A stretch of DNA of 64,000 bases from Actinomadura rudentiformis (GTDB lineage Bacteria; Actinomycetota; Actinomycetes; Streptosporangiales; Streptosporangiaceae), in the NCBI RefSeq assembly GCF_008923185.1, contig NZ_WBMT01000011.1, positions 248,001 to 312,000 of the forward strand, given 5' to 3'. The notes below the pieces were generated by a model. It was given only the letters and a program-made list of their open reading frames with translations. It did not search any database and was not told the DNA's origin. Below are positions 9,478 through 16,858 of this stretch, piece after piece (within the stretch, counting starts at the first letter, position 1; every line of letters starts with the position of its first letter). Made by a program: the position numbers and the translations under genes.

Positions 9478-9797
9478 GGGGTCCCCTCTGCGCTTACCGT
9501 CTTTATCCTTCGTACGACTGTTCGCCGTCTACGTGATCCATCGTCGTCGGTAATGGCGCGTAACGCATCTCTACTTGCCAGTAACTATTTCGCCCGGTCA
9601 GAGGCCGGGCCGGCGCCAGGCTCACCTCGTCCGTCGGTGGGCTGGGACGCCGGATGGCCGAGCGTACGCGGTGCCGTCGCCGGCGTGTGTCCGGTCCGCC
9701 CCCCTGAGCCCCTCGACGACGCGCCGAAGACGTACGAAAGTGGGTACTGAACACGAGTGGGTACTGAAGACGACCGCTGCCGATCGCAGGGGGCACT
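9478..9797. other. Divergent intergenic region aceE / DUF1918, with a short direct repeat
   Basis: A 320-nt non-coding stretch that must contain the promoters of aceE (leftward) and the DUF1918 gene (rightward). The only structure I see is a 13-nt direct repeat AGTGGGTACTGAA at 9739-9751 and 9756-9768 (17-nt period, about one and a half helical turns). It may be a regulator site for the DUF1918 gene. No RNA gene or small ORF was recognised. Confidence 0.4.
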
Positions 9798-10004
9798 ATG
9801 AACGCTACCGTCGGAGACCGGCTGCATGTTCATGGCAATGTCGTGGGACAGCCGGACAAGCAGGGCGAGATCATCGAGGTCCGCGGACCGGATGGCGGCC
9901 CTCCGTACCTCGTACGTTTCGAGGACGGACACGAGGCCCTGTGCTACCCGGGTCCGGACGCCGTCATCGAACCGAGGGAATCCCAGGAGTTCCTGGAGCG
10001 CTGA
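9798..10004 (+). CDS. DUF1918 domain protein
   Basis: A 68-residue protein matching DUF1918: it opens with VGDRLHVHGNVVGQPDKQGE and contains PYLVRFEDGHEALCYPGPD, a small SH3-like beta fold typical of this actinobacterial family. Its biochemical role is unknown; related proteins are often stress-associated. ATG 9798 has an AGGGGGG ribosome site. No signal peptide or membrane segment. It stands alone, followed by a repeat-rich gap. Confidence 0.88.
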   Translation: MNATVGDRLHVHGNVVGQPDKQGEIIEVRGPDGGPPYLVRFEDGHEALCYPGPDAVIEPRESQEFLER

Positions 10005-10180
10005 CAGCGCGCCGAGCACACGCGACGTCTGACACCGCGCCAAGCGCACGCCACGGCTGACAACGTGCAGAGCGGTCGGCAATAGCGGAGCGGCCGACAG
10101 CGTGCAGTGCAGACGGCGTGCTGCAGATGCTGACAGTGCAGGTGGCCGACAACGTACAGGAGCGGCCGACGCGGGCTGAT
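10000..10180. repeat. Degenerate tandem repeat block after the DUF1918 gene
   Basis: The 311-nt gap 10005-10315 begins with about seven imperfect copies of a CYGACARCGYGCMG-like element, for example CTGACAGCGCGCCGAGC near 10001, GCTGACAACGTGCAGAGC near 10056 and GCCGACAACGTACAGGAGC near 10146, at irregular 28-36 nt spacing. The first copy starts at the DUF1918 stop codon. The rest of the gap (10181-10315) shows two GGGAT-TC-GC-TT-C-GAA-like segments and then the promoter zone of the next gene. No open frame is convincing. Confidence 0.5.
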
Positions 10181-10315
10181 GGCGTGCCGAGCGTGAGAGC
10201 GCGCCGTTCCGCATGGTGGGATCCGCCTTCTGAACGTTGGGATTCGCGTTCCGAAGTGTGGTTTTTCTGCGCCCGGAGTGTGGGTTCTGGACGTGCGATC
10301 GGGTAGACACTGATC

Positions 10316-10723
10316 ATGGAGAGCACCGTGGTTCAGGTGGCCACCGGTTCCCGCGAGGTCGTGCACGACATCACGGGTGAATGCGAGCGGTTCGCCGCCG
10401 GGACGGGGGGCGACGGGCTGCTGCACGTCTTCGTGCCGCACGCCACCGCAGGGGTGGCCATCATCGAGCTCGGCGCCGGCAGCGACGACGATCTGCTGGC
10501 CGCACTGGGAGACCTGCTGCCCGCCGACGACCGGTGGCGCCACGCCCATGGTTCGCGCGGGCATGGCCGTTCGCACGTCATGCCCGCCCTGATCCCCCCG
10601 TACGCCACGATCCCCGTGCTGAACGGCCGGCTGGCCCTCGGCACCTGGCAGTCGGTGGCTCTCGTCGATCTCAATATCGACAATCCGGATCGCCAGGTCC
10701 GATTGTCCTTCCTTGCGGGATGA
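10316..10723 (+). CDS. YjbQ family protein (UPF0047)
   Basis: A 135-residue YjbQ/UPF0047 protein. The family signature is present: HVFVPHATAGVAIIE, then the histidine-rich HAHGSRGHGRSHVMPAL, then GTWQSVALVDLNIDNPDRQV. Family members form trimers with a His-lined site; some were reported to have weak thiamine-phosphate synthase activity, but the physiological role is not settled. ATG 10316 lies 6 nt after a TAGACA sequence and lacks a Shine-Dalgarno, so a leaderless message is possible. Length is normal for the family. Confidence 0.9.
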   Translation: MESTVVQVATGSREVVHDITGECERFAAGTGGDGLLHVFVPHATAGVAIIELGAGSDDDLLAALGDLLPADDRWRHAHGSRGHGRSHVMPALIPPYATIPVLNGRLALGTWQSVALVDLNIDNPDRQVRLSFLAG

Positions 10724-10925
10724 ACGTGGGTTGTTACGCTCTGCGTGTGTCCTGTTACGAGGATCGCCGTATTCGGGCCAATGAGCCCACCAAAAGCCGG
10801 GAAGACACTTGCGCGAGTGCCCATCACTTGTGTGGACTGTCCCGCAAACACCGAGGGGTTGTGATCGAGGCTTTCATTGAAGCCGAAACCACATCACCGG
10901 GATTTTCGATCATGGGAGGACTTTC

Positions 10926-11354
10926 GTGAGCGCGACCGCGGGTCAGGCGCAGTCTGAGCGCAGCCTGGCCGAACGGCTCGGCATCAAGCCGGGCTTGGTG
11001 GTGCAGGAGATCGGCTACGACGACGACGTCGACGAGGAGCTCCGCGACTCCGTCGAGGCCGCGATGGGCGCCGAACTGGTCGACGAGGACTACGGGGACG
11101 TGGTCGACGTCGTGCTGCTCTGGTGGCGGGAAGAGGACGGGGATCTGTTCGACGAGCTCACCAACGCGTTGGTGCCGCTCGATGACGCCGGTCGCATCTG
11201 GCTCCTCACGCCGAAGGCCGGCCGCGACGGGCACGTCGAGCCGAGTGACATCGATGAGGCCGCCACGTCCGCCGGACTGAGCCAGACCAAGAGCATCAGC
11301 GCCGCCAAGGAGTGGTCGGGCACGCTGCTGGTCGCGCCCAAGATCCGCAAGTAG
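10926..11354 (+). CDS. DUF3052 family protein
   Basis: A 142-residue acidic protein matching the actinobacterial DUF3052 family (ERLGIKPGLVVQEIGYDDD, then DEDYGDVVDVVLLWWREED, and SISAAKEWSGTLLVAPK near the C-terminus). Function unknown. Family members are commonly encoded beside aceE and an AhpE-type peroxiredoxin, as here, which suggests a link to pyruvate dehydrogenase or its redox state; this is inference from context. GTG 10926 is preceded by GGGAGGA with ideal spacing. The 202-nt upstream gap likely holds its promoter. Confidence 0.9.
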   Translation: MSATAGQAQSERSLAERLGIKPGLVVQEIGYDDDVDEELRDSVEAAMGAELVDEDYGDVVDVVLLWWREEDGDLFDELTNALVPLDDAGRIWLLTPKAGRDGHVEPSDIDEAATSAGLSQTKSISAAKEWSGTLLVAPKIRK

Positions 11355-11610
11355 CGCGGGCCGCCGCGACCACCGGCGCAGGACCGCCGTGACCAGCGGA
11401 GCGGGACCGCCGTGACCGCCGGGCGCCGCCCATCCCGAGGGCGGCCGGTTCCGCCGGCGCCCCCGCGCGCGCCGTGCTCCTGCCGGTGGTGGCAGACTGG
11501 GCCGGGGCGGGCCGCGGTCTGCCGCTGCGCGCTCGGTCGCGCATGCGTTCCTCACAACCGTGGGGGACGGACGTTCCCCGCGGGCGCGGGGATGATCCGG
11601 GGGAGAGGCA

Positions 11611-12072
11611 TTGGCGGTCGAGGTAGGCGACGCCGCACCGGACTTCGAGCTGAAGGACCAGCACGGCACACCGGTGAAGCTGTCGGACTTCCGCGGGAAG
11701 AAGAAGGTCGTCCTGGTCTTCTACCCGCTGGCCTTCAGTGGTGTGTGCACGGGCGAGCTGTGCACCATCCGAGACGAGCTTCCGACGCTGGGCGGGGAGG
11801 ACGACGTCCAGGTCCTCGCCGTGTCGGTCGACTCGGTGTGGGCCCTGCGCACCTGGGCCGAGCAGGAGAAGTACCCGTTCCCGCTGCTGTCGGACTTCTG
11901 GCCGCACGGCGGCGCGGCGCAGTCGTACGGGGTCTTCGATGACGCCAAAGGCATCGCGATTCGCGGTACCTTCATCATCGACACCGACGGTGTCGTGCGC
12001 TGGAAGGTCGTGCATCCACCGGCCGAGGCGCGCGACTTCCGCGAGTACCGCAAGGCGCTCGCCGAGATCTAG
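11611..12072 (+). CDS. ahpE: AhpE-like peroxiredoxin
   Basis: A 153-residue thioredoxin-fold peroxidase. The active-site segment FYPLAFSGVC places the peroxidatic cysteine at residue 46 (P-x3-S-x2-C form), and the sequence continues TGELC, giving a second cysteine at 51 that many AhpE proteins lack. It should reduce peroxides in the cytosol. TTG 11611 is used because GGGGGAGAGG lies just upstream and the family N-terminus (VEVGDAAPDFEL) follows. The 256-nt gap before it contains an ACCGCCGTGACC repeat pair near 11385-11420 but no gene I recognise. It belongs to the aceE-DUF3052-peroxiredoxin neighbourhood. Confidence 0.9.
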   Translation: MAVEVGDAAPDFELKDQHGTPVKLSDFRGKKKVVLVFYPLAFSGVCTGELCTIRDELPTLGGEDDVQVLAVSVDSVWALRTWAEQEKYPFPLLSDFWPHGGAAQSYGVFDDAKGIAIRGTFIIDTDGVVRWKVVHPPAEARDFREYRKALAEI

Positions 12073-12135
12073 TTTCCAAGGGTCGGGTCCGTCCGTGACG
12101 TGGGCGGACCCGGTCCCCGCACCGCTGGAGGTGTG

Positions 12136-12495
12136 ATGCCCTGCTTCCGATGCGGGGCGCGGCAGACCGACCCCGCCCGTGGCGCCAGCCCTTGGCGACG
12201 CGGGGTCCTGGCGGATCGGCAGGTGCTGGTCTGTCCCCGCTGCCAGGCCGAACACGACTGGGCGGCCGATCTCGATCGGTGCGCCGCCTGCTCTTCGATC
12301 GCGCTCGTCTGCCGGCTGGGCGAGGTGGAGTGCCGCGACTGCGGCCACACCCGCGAGGCCGTACGCGACGAGGAGGGTCCCGCCGATGACCGGGACCTGG
12401 TGCGCTCCGGCGCGCCGCCCGGCGACTCCGGACTGTCGGAGGAGGTCGCCGCGGCCCTGAGCAGGGTTCTCAGGCGCGGCCCGGTCGGCACCTGA
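12136..12495 (+). CDS. Small zinc-ribbon protein, function unknown
   Basis: A 119-residue protein with four CxxC pairs: CFRC near the start, then CPRC, CAAC and CRDC, enough for two zinc ribbons in the first 80 residues. The C-terminal third is acidic and probably disordered before a short helix (SEEVAAALSRVLRR). No catalytic motif was seen. ATG 12136 is preceded by CTGGAGGTGTG, a good ribosome site, 63 nt after the peroxiredoxin stop, so both may share a transcript. It could bind nucleic acid or act as a metal-dependent adaptor; there is no direct evidence for either. Confidence 0.75.
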   Translation: MPCFRCGARQTDPARGASPWRRGVLADRQVLVCPRCQAEHDWAADLDRCAACSSIALVCRLGEVECRDCGHTREAVRDEEGPADDRDLVRSGAPPGDSGLSEEVAAALSRVLRRGPVGT

Positions 12496-12656
12496 CCGCC
12501 GGAGCCGGGCGCTTGACCGTCGTGCCGCCTTGAGCCGGTGTCGCGCGGCGATCTCTGGTCGGACGCGGCTGACCTCGGCTTATCGGGGCTTGACGACTCC
12601 CCTGCGGGCTGCGACTCTGCGTCGAGCATCCGTGAGACGAGACGGGGAAGCCGCCG

Positions 12657-13736
12657 ATGCCGTTGTTGTTGATGCGCCTGGTCCACCGGATCGGCACCCG
12701 GGCATGGCGCGGGCCTGCGCTCGTGCTGTTCGGTGCCGCGCTGCTCGGCTGGGTGCTCATCGCGGTGTTCGAGGAGCCGGGCGCCGAGATCAAGCAACCG
12801 CTGAACTATGTCTGGTACTTCTTCGTCAGCGGTACCACGGTGGGCTACGGAGATCTCTTCCCGAAGACGGCCGGCGGGCGCCTGGGCGGCGCCATCGTCG
12901 TCATCGCCGGGCTCACCGCGGGCCTGATGCTGTTCGCGGAACTGACGCTCTGGATCGCGAAGGGCAGGACATTGAAAGCCAACGGCCAGGCGCAGCTGCA
13001 CCACAAGAGGCACATCGTCATCATCGGGTACGAGCGGAACCAGCTGCGGGCCGTCATCCAGCAGCTGCGCGCCGACCCCGAGTTCGTCAAGACGCCTGTG
13101 GTCACGGTCTTCTGGGAAGACCAGCTCACCGGCGAGAACCCCGACCCCGGGCTGTACGACGTCGTCGCCTACGACGAGACCGCGTTCCAGCGCGCCTGCG
13201 TGGAGGACGCGCGGACCGTCCTGGTGGCGGGGCGGACGGACGACGAGACGGTACGGGTGATGCTCGGCGTGAACGCCTATCTCCGTGACCACGATCGGCC
13301 ACAGATCCACAAGCTGGCCGGGGTGCACGACGGCGCCCGCCGGACCGAGATCGACCAGGCGCTCGGCCTCATCGGCGCCGACATCGAGCCGGTGGACATC
13401 GACGACCCGGCCGTCGTGGCGGTCGCGATCCGCAACCCCGGCGTCGCGGGGATCTACCACAACCTGGCCAGCACACTCGACGCCGATTCGTCGTTGTTCC
13501 GCGTGGACATCCCCGAAGGCGCGGGGGAGTGGCCACGTCTGGACGTCGCGATCTTCCTGCTGCGGCGGGGCAGCACGCTGCTGGCCGTCGGCGAGTCGCA
13601 TCTCCCCAACGCGCAGTTCCGGCTCACTCCCCGCCCGGACGAGATCGTCCGGGGTGGGCAGTCACTGGCCATCGTGGCGCCCGACCGCCCGGAGATCCCC
13701 TGGCACGAGCTGTCGCCCGCCGCGGCCAAGGCGTGA
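12657..13736 (+). CDS. Potassium channel with RCK/TrkA-N regulatory domain
   Basis: A 359-residue ion channel subunit. The N-terminus has two membrane helices flanking a pore loop with the canonical K+ selectivity filter TTVGYGD (about residues 60-66). After the second helix, HIVIIGYERNQLRAVIQQL begins an RCK/TrkA-N Rossmann domain; a C-terminal TrkA-C-like region (DEIVRGGQSLAIVAPD) follows. It should form a tetrameric ligand-gated K+ channel in the cytoplasmic membrane. ATG 12657 gives the expected short cytosolic N-terminus. It is a single gene bounded by a terminator hairpin. Confidence 0.92.
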   Translation: MPLLLMRLVHRIGTRAWRGPALVLFGAALLGWVLIAVFEEPGAEIKQPLNYVWYFFVSGTTVGYGDLFPKTAGGRLGGAIVVIAGLTAGLMLFAELTLWIAKGRTLKANGQAQLHHKRHIVIIGYERNQLRAVIQQLRADPEFVKTPVVTVFWEDQLTGENPDPGLYDVVAYDETAFQRACVEDARTVLVAGRTDDETVRVMLGVNAYLRDHDRPQIHKLAGVHDGARRTEIDQALGLIGADIEPVDIDDPAVVAVAIRNPGVAGIYHNLASTLDADSSLFRVDIPEGAGEWPRLDVAIFLLRRGSTLLAVGESHLPNAQFRLTPRPDEIVRGGQSLAIVAPDRPEIPWHELSPAAAKA

Positions 13737-13753
13737 CCTCGGCGAAGCAGAAG

Positions 13754-13794
13754 CCAGGAGGACACCCACGCGCCCTAGTGGGGTGCCCTCCTGG
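13754..13794. terminator. Terminator hairpin between channel and prk genes
   Basis: Inverted repeat CCAGGAGGaCACCC (13754-13767) with GGGTGcCCTCCTGG (13781-13794), one mismatch, loop of 13 nt. It sits 18 nt past the channel stop and 69 nt from the convergent phosphoribulokinase stop. Confidence 0.65.
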
Positions 13795-13862
13795 CAGCCG
13801 CGGTATCGCGCGGCCCGGAAGGGTGTTCCGGGGCCTCCCCGCACGATCCGCGGAGTCAGAGG

Positions 13863-14843
13863 TCAGGCCGCCTGGCGGTGGTCGGCGTCCAGCAGGTGGT
13901 AGAGCAGGAGCAGCTGGGTGATCGCCAGCGGGTCGCTCACATCTCCCTCTCCGAAGCGCCCGAGCGCCTCGTGGTCGAGGTCGCCGGCACCGGCACCGGC
14001 TCGCGGGCCGAGGCGTTCCCAGATCGCCTTCTTGACGACCTGCGACTCCTCCGGCGACACGTACCCGTGGACATGCAGGGCGTCCACCGGGCGGCCGTCG
14101 GTGTCGCGATGCAGGCGCAGGTGCATCGCGGTCTCGCCGCCTCCAGGCGCGGCCTCGTCGATGACCGGCCCCAGTTCCGGATGGTCGATCGTCGGCCGCA
14201 GCAGCAGCTCGGCCGACAGCGGCGTGTCCGGCGGGTCGTGCCGGGCGGCGACGGGCGCGAACCGCACCACGATGTCGGCCCAGCGCCGTTGCGGCCGGAT
14301 GTACGCGGCGCTCTCCGGTTCCCGCCGTTCGAGCTCGGCCATCACCTGCTCCGGCGTGTAGCCGCGCTTCTGGCAGTCGCGCTGCACCTTCCAGCCGTGC
14401 CGCAGCGGCTCGGGTGGATCGAGGTAGACGGTGATGTCGAAACAGGCACGGGCGAGCCGCGTGTGCAGCGGCAACAGGCCTTCGACGATCACGAAGTCCC
14501 GCGGCTCGACCAGTTCCGGCCGCACGAGCTCACCGGTGGCGTGGTCGTACACCGGCTTGAGGATCGGTTCGCCCAGCGACAGGAGCTGCAGATGCTGCTC
14601 CATGATGTCGATGTGGTTGCAGTCGGGATGCAGCGCCGTGAACGGTCTTCCGGCGCGCTCCCCGCGGTCGTAGCGGTGATAGTCGTCCACGCAGACCGCC
14701 GTCATCCGGTCCGCCCCCAGACACTGCACGAGGCCCCTGGTGAGCGTCGTCTTGCCCGCTGCGCTGTCCCCCGCGATGGCGAGCATGACGGGGCGGCGGC
14801 CTGACCCGCGCGCCCGGAGCATATGCACGATCCGATGGGGCAC
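13863..14843 (-). CDS. prk: Phosphoribulokinase
   Basis: A 326-residue kinase that phosphorylates ribulose 5-phosphate to the RuBisCO substrate ribulose 1,5-bisphosphate. The P-loop GDSAAGKTT is at residues 25-33; VCVDDYHRYDRGERAG and the following HPDCNHIDIMEQHLQLL are strongly PRK-like and distinguish it from uridine kinase. It also has KPVYDHATGELV and FVIVEGLLPLHT. GTG 14843 is chosen because GGAGGA lies 6 nt upstream; an in-frame ATG at 14867 is possible but has no ribosome site. It is divergent from a two-component system and about 4.4 kb from the RuBisCO genes, so PRK and RuBisCO are in the same region but on separate transcripts. The C-terminal part is longer than short PRKs and matches the larger actinobacterial/cyanobacterial-like forms. 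Confidence 0.9.
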   Translation of the reverse strand: MPHRIVHMLRARGSGRRPVMLAIAGDSAAGKTTLTRGLVQCLGADRMTAVCVDDYHRYDRGERAGRPFTALHPDCNHIDIMEQHLQLLSLGEPILKPVYDHATGELVRPELVEPRDFVIVEGLLPLHTRLARACFDITVYLDPPEPLRHGWKVQRDCQKRGYTPEQVMAELERREPESAAYIRPQRRWADIVVRFAPVAARHDPPDTPLSAELLLRPTIDHPELGPVIDEAAPGGGETAMHLRLHRDTDGRPVDALHVHGYVSPEESQVVKKAIWERLGPRAGAGAGDLDHEALGRFGEGDVSDPLAITQLLLLYHLLDADHRQAA

Positions 14844-14993
14844 TCTGGCTCCTCCGTCCGGCGGCATTCAGTTGTCCTCACGGACGGTAGTCCCCGAGCG
14901 GCGGAGCGATCTTCCCCCATCGGGGGGAGATAAGGGGTGAAACGCATAAAACCCCGGCATTGAAGGGGGCTACTGGTGAGTAGCTTCGGTTGT

Positions 14994-14999
14994 TATCGT
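14994..14999 (+). promoter_or_regulatory. Candidate -10 element for a leaderless response regulator message
   Basis: TATCGT lies 6 nt before ATG 15006. This matches the TAnnnT -10 pattern and would place transcription at or near the start codon. No good -35 element was found. Confidence 0.35.
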
Positions 15000-15005
15000 G
15001 CCGGG

Positions 15006-15662
15006 ATGGGCGCTCCCGTACGCGTCGTCCTCGTTGACGACCACGAGATGATCCTGGCCGGCCTGCACGCGATGCTGGCGGGATACACCGGGCGCGTACG
15101 GGTGGTCGGGCAGGCCGGAAGCTCGGCCGAGGCGACCCGGCTGGTCACCATGCTCCGTCCCGACGTGGTGCTCCTGGACGTCCGGCTCGGCCCGGAGAGC
15201 GGGCTCGACCTCTGCCGGGTGCTGTGCCGCCAGGTGCCGGAGGCCCGCGTGGTGTTCCTGTCGGTGTACGACGACGAGCAGTACGTCTTCGAGGCCCTCC
15301 GCGCCGGCGCCGGGGGCTACCTGCTCAAACGCGTTGACGGGCCCGAACTGGTCCGGCGGCTGGAAGAGGTCATCCAGGGCGAGACGGTCGTCGATCCGAC
15401 GCTGGCGGGCCGGATGGCGGTCACCGCGGCACGGCTCACCCGCGGCGAGTTCTGGCCGGGTGCCAACCGCGGGCTCACCCAGCGCGAGAGCGAGGTCCTG
15501 TCGTTGCTGGTCAGCGGGCTGTCCAACAAGGCCATCGCCGCGCGGCTCGTCCTCAGCGAGGAGACGGTCAAGAGCCACCTTCGCGCCCTCTACCGCAAAC
15601 TCGAAGTGACGGACCGGTCGGCGGCCATCGCGGTCGCCCTCCGCGAAGGCCTCTTCCGGTGA
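15006..15662 (+). CDS. NarL/FixJ-family response regulator
   Basis: A 218-residue response regulator. The receiver domain begins VRVVLVDDHEMILAGLHAML, with the phospho-acceptor Asp at residue 58 (VVLLDVR) and a conserved Lys in GGYLLKRVDG. The C-terminal LuxR helix-turn-helix reads LTQRESEVLSLLVSGLSNKA followed by SEETVKSHLRALYRKL. The start is taken as ATG 15006, where the receiver domain begins; an in-frame GTG at 14976 would add ten non-conserved residues. The histidine kinase gene overlaps its stop by 4 nt. It is divergent from prk (163 nt between start codons), so prk is a possible target; this is inference. Confidence 0.92.
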   Translation: MGAPVRVVLVDDHEMILAGLHAMLAGYTGRVRVVGQAGSSAEATRLVTMLRPDVVLLDVRLGPESGLDLCRVLCRQVPEARVVFLSVYDDEQYVFEALRAGAGGYLLKRVDGPELVRRLEEVIQGETVVDPTLAGRMAVTAARLTRGEFWPGANRGLTQRESEVLSLLVSGLSNKAIAARLVLSEETVKSHLRALYRKLEVTDRSAAIAVALREGLFR

Positions 15663-16858
15663 CGGCGTCACCGACGGCAGGCGCGGCGGCGTATGCGTCG
15701 GCAGGCGCGGCGCTGGATGCGGAGGCCGGTGCGCTTAGTCCGCTCGAACGGCTGGCCGGGCGGGGGCAGGACCTGCTGATCCGCATCGTGACGGTGGCGT
15801 GCTCGGATAGGGCGCTGCCCGAGATGGCCGAAGAGCTGGCCGGCCTGGTGGTCCGGTCGGCCACGGCTCTGACGTTCTGCGACGTGTACGTGCTGGACGA
15901 GGACGAGCGCGTCCTCGAATGGTCGGGACCCGCCGTACCGCTCGGGGAGGGCGACGCAGGCTGGGTCGCCGCGCACGGCCGTCCTCGCGCGCACGCCGAC
16001 GGACGCGGTCTCGCCGTGCCTGTCCGCAGCGGCAACGCGACGATCGCCGTGGTCGACGTCCGCGCGGCCGGAACCGTCCTGGCCGAAGACGCCACGCTGG
16101 TGGCGGCGCTGGCCGAGCTGTTCGCGCCCGTGCTCTGCTCGTGCCGCAGGCTGCGGACCGCGCAGGAACGCGAGCACGCGGCCGAACGTTTCGCCGAACG
16201 TGCCGTCGAGGCCCAGGAGGCGGAACGTTCACGTCTCAGCCGGGAGATCCACGACGGCATCGCGCAGCGCCTGGCGGGCCTCGGTTTCCACCTTTCGGCA
16301 GCCCAGCGGGCGCTGCCCGACCATCACCCCGAGGCCGCCGCCCAGATCGTGGTGGCACGCGAGCTCTGTGACCTGGCCGCCGCCGAGTCTCGCGCGGCCA
16401 TCGGTGGTCTGCGTCCACCCGTACTGGACGATCTCGGGCTCTCGGCCGCGCTGGCCACCCTCGCCCGGGAGGCCGATGTGCCCGGGTCGTCCCTCGACAT
16501 CACCGTCACCGTCGAGGGCGAGCTGGAGGACGCGCTGCCCGATCACGTACAGACGGCGCTCTACCGGATCGCCCAGGAGGCGGTCGGCAACTGCCTGCGG
16601 CACGCGTCGGCGTCGTGCGTGGACCTGGTGCTGGAGCACGACCGGGACCGGGTGCGGCTGAGGGTGATCGACGACGGCACCGGCTTCTCGATCCAGGACG
16701 TCTTCGCGCCCGGCCGCCGTCCCGACTCCTACGGGCTGCGGGGCATGGCCGAACGCGCCGAGCTGCTGGGCGGCAGGGTCAGTGTGACCAGCCGTCCCGG
16801 CGTCGGCACGACGGTCGAAGCCGTCATCCCCCGCCCCCGGACAGGACGCGGAACGTGA
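15659..16858 (+). CDS. Cytosolic GAF-domain sensor histidine kinase (HisKA_3 type)
   Basis: A 399-residue kinase, partner of the preceding response regulator (GTGA start-stop overlap). The N-terminal 180 residues resemble a GAF sensory domain and have no membrane helix, so the signal is intracellular. The dimerisation/phosphorylation segment is SRLSREIHDGIAQRLAGLGF with the phospho-His at residue 198. The ATPase domain has ALYRIAQEAVGNCLRHA (N box), VIDDGTGF (G1) and YGLRGMAERAELLGG (G2). The ligand is unknown; GAF domains in this class can bind heme, small molecules or redox cofactors. Its 3' end overlaps the convergent next gene by 35 nt. Confidence 0.9.
   Translation: MTASPTAGAAAYASAGAALDAEAGALSPLERLAGRGQDLLIRIVTVACSDRALPEMAEELAGLVVRSATALTFCDVYVLDEDERVLEWSGPAVPLGEGDAGWVAAHGRPRAHADGRGLAVPVRSGNATIAVVDVRAAGTVLAEDATLVAALAELFAPVLCSCRRLRTAQEREHAAERFAERAVEAQEAERSRLSREIHDGIAQRLAGLGFHLSAAQRALPDHHPEAAAQIVVARELCDLAAAESRAAIGGLRPPVLDDLGLSAALATLAREADVPGSSLDITVTVEGELEDALPDHVQTALYRIAQEAVGNCLRHASASCVDLVLEHDRDRVRLRVIDDGTGFSIQDVFAPGRRPDSYGLRGMAERAELLGGRVSVTSRPGVGTTVEAVIPRPRTGRGT

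Noticed and set aside
11355..11610. Possible small RNA or tRNA in the gap before the peroxiredoxin
   Set aside because: No cloverleaf or known RNA core could be folded by eye; only a short GC-rich repeat pair.
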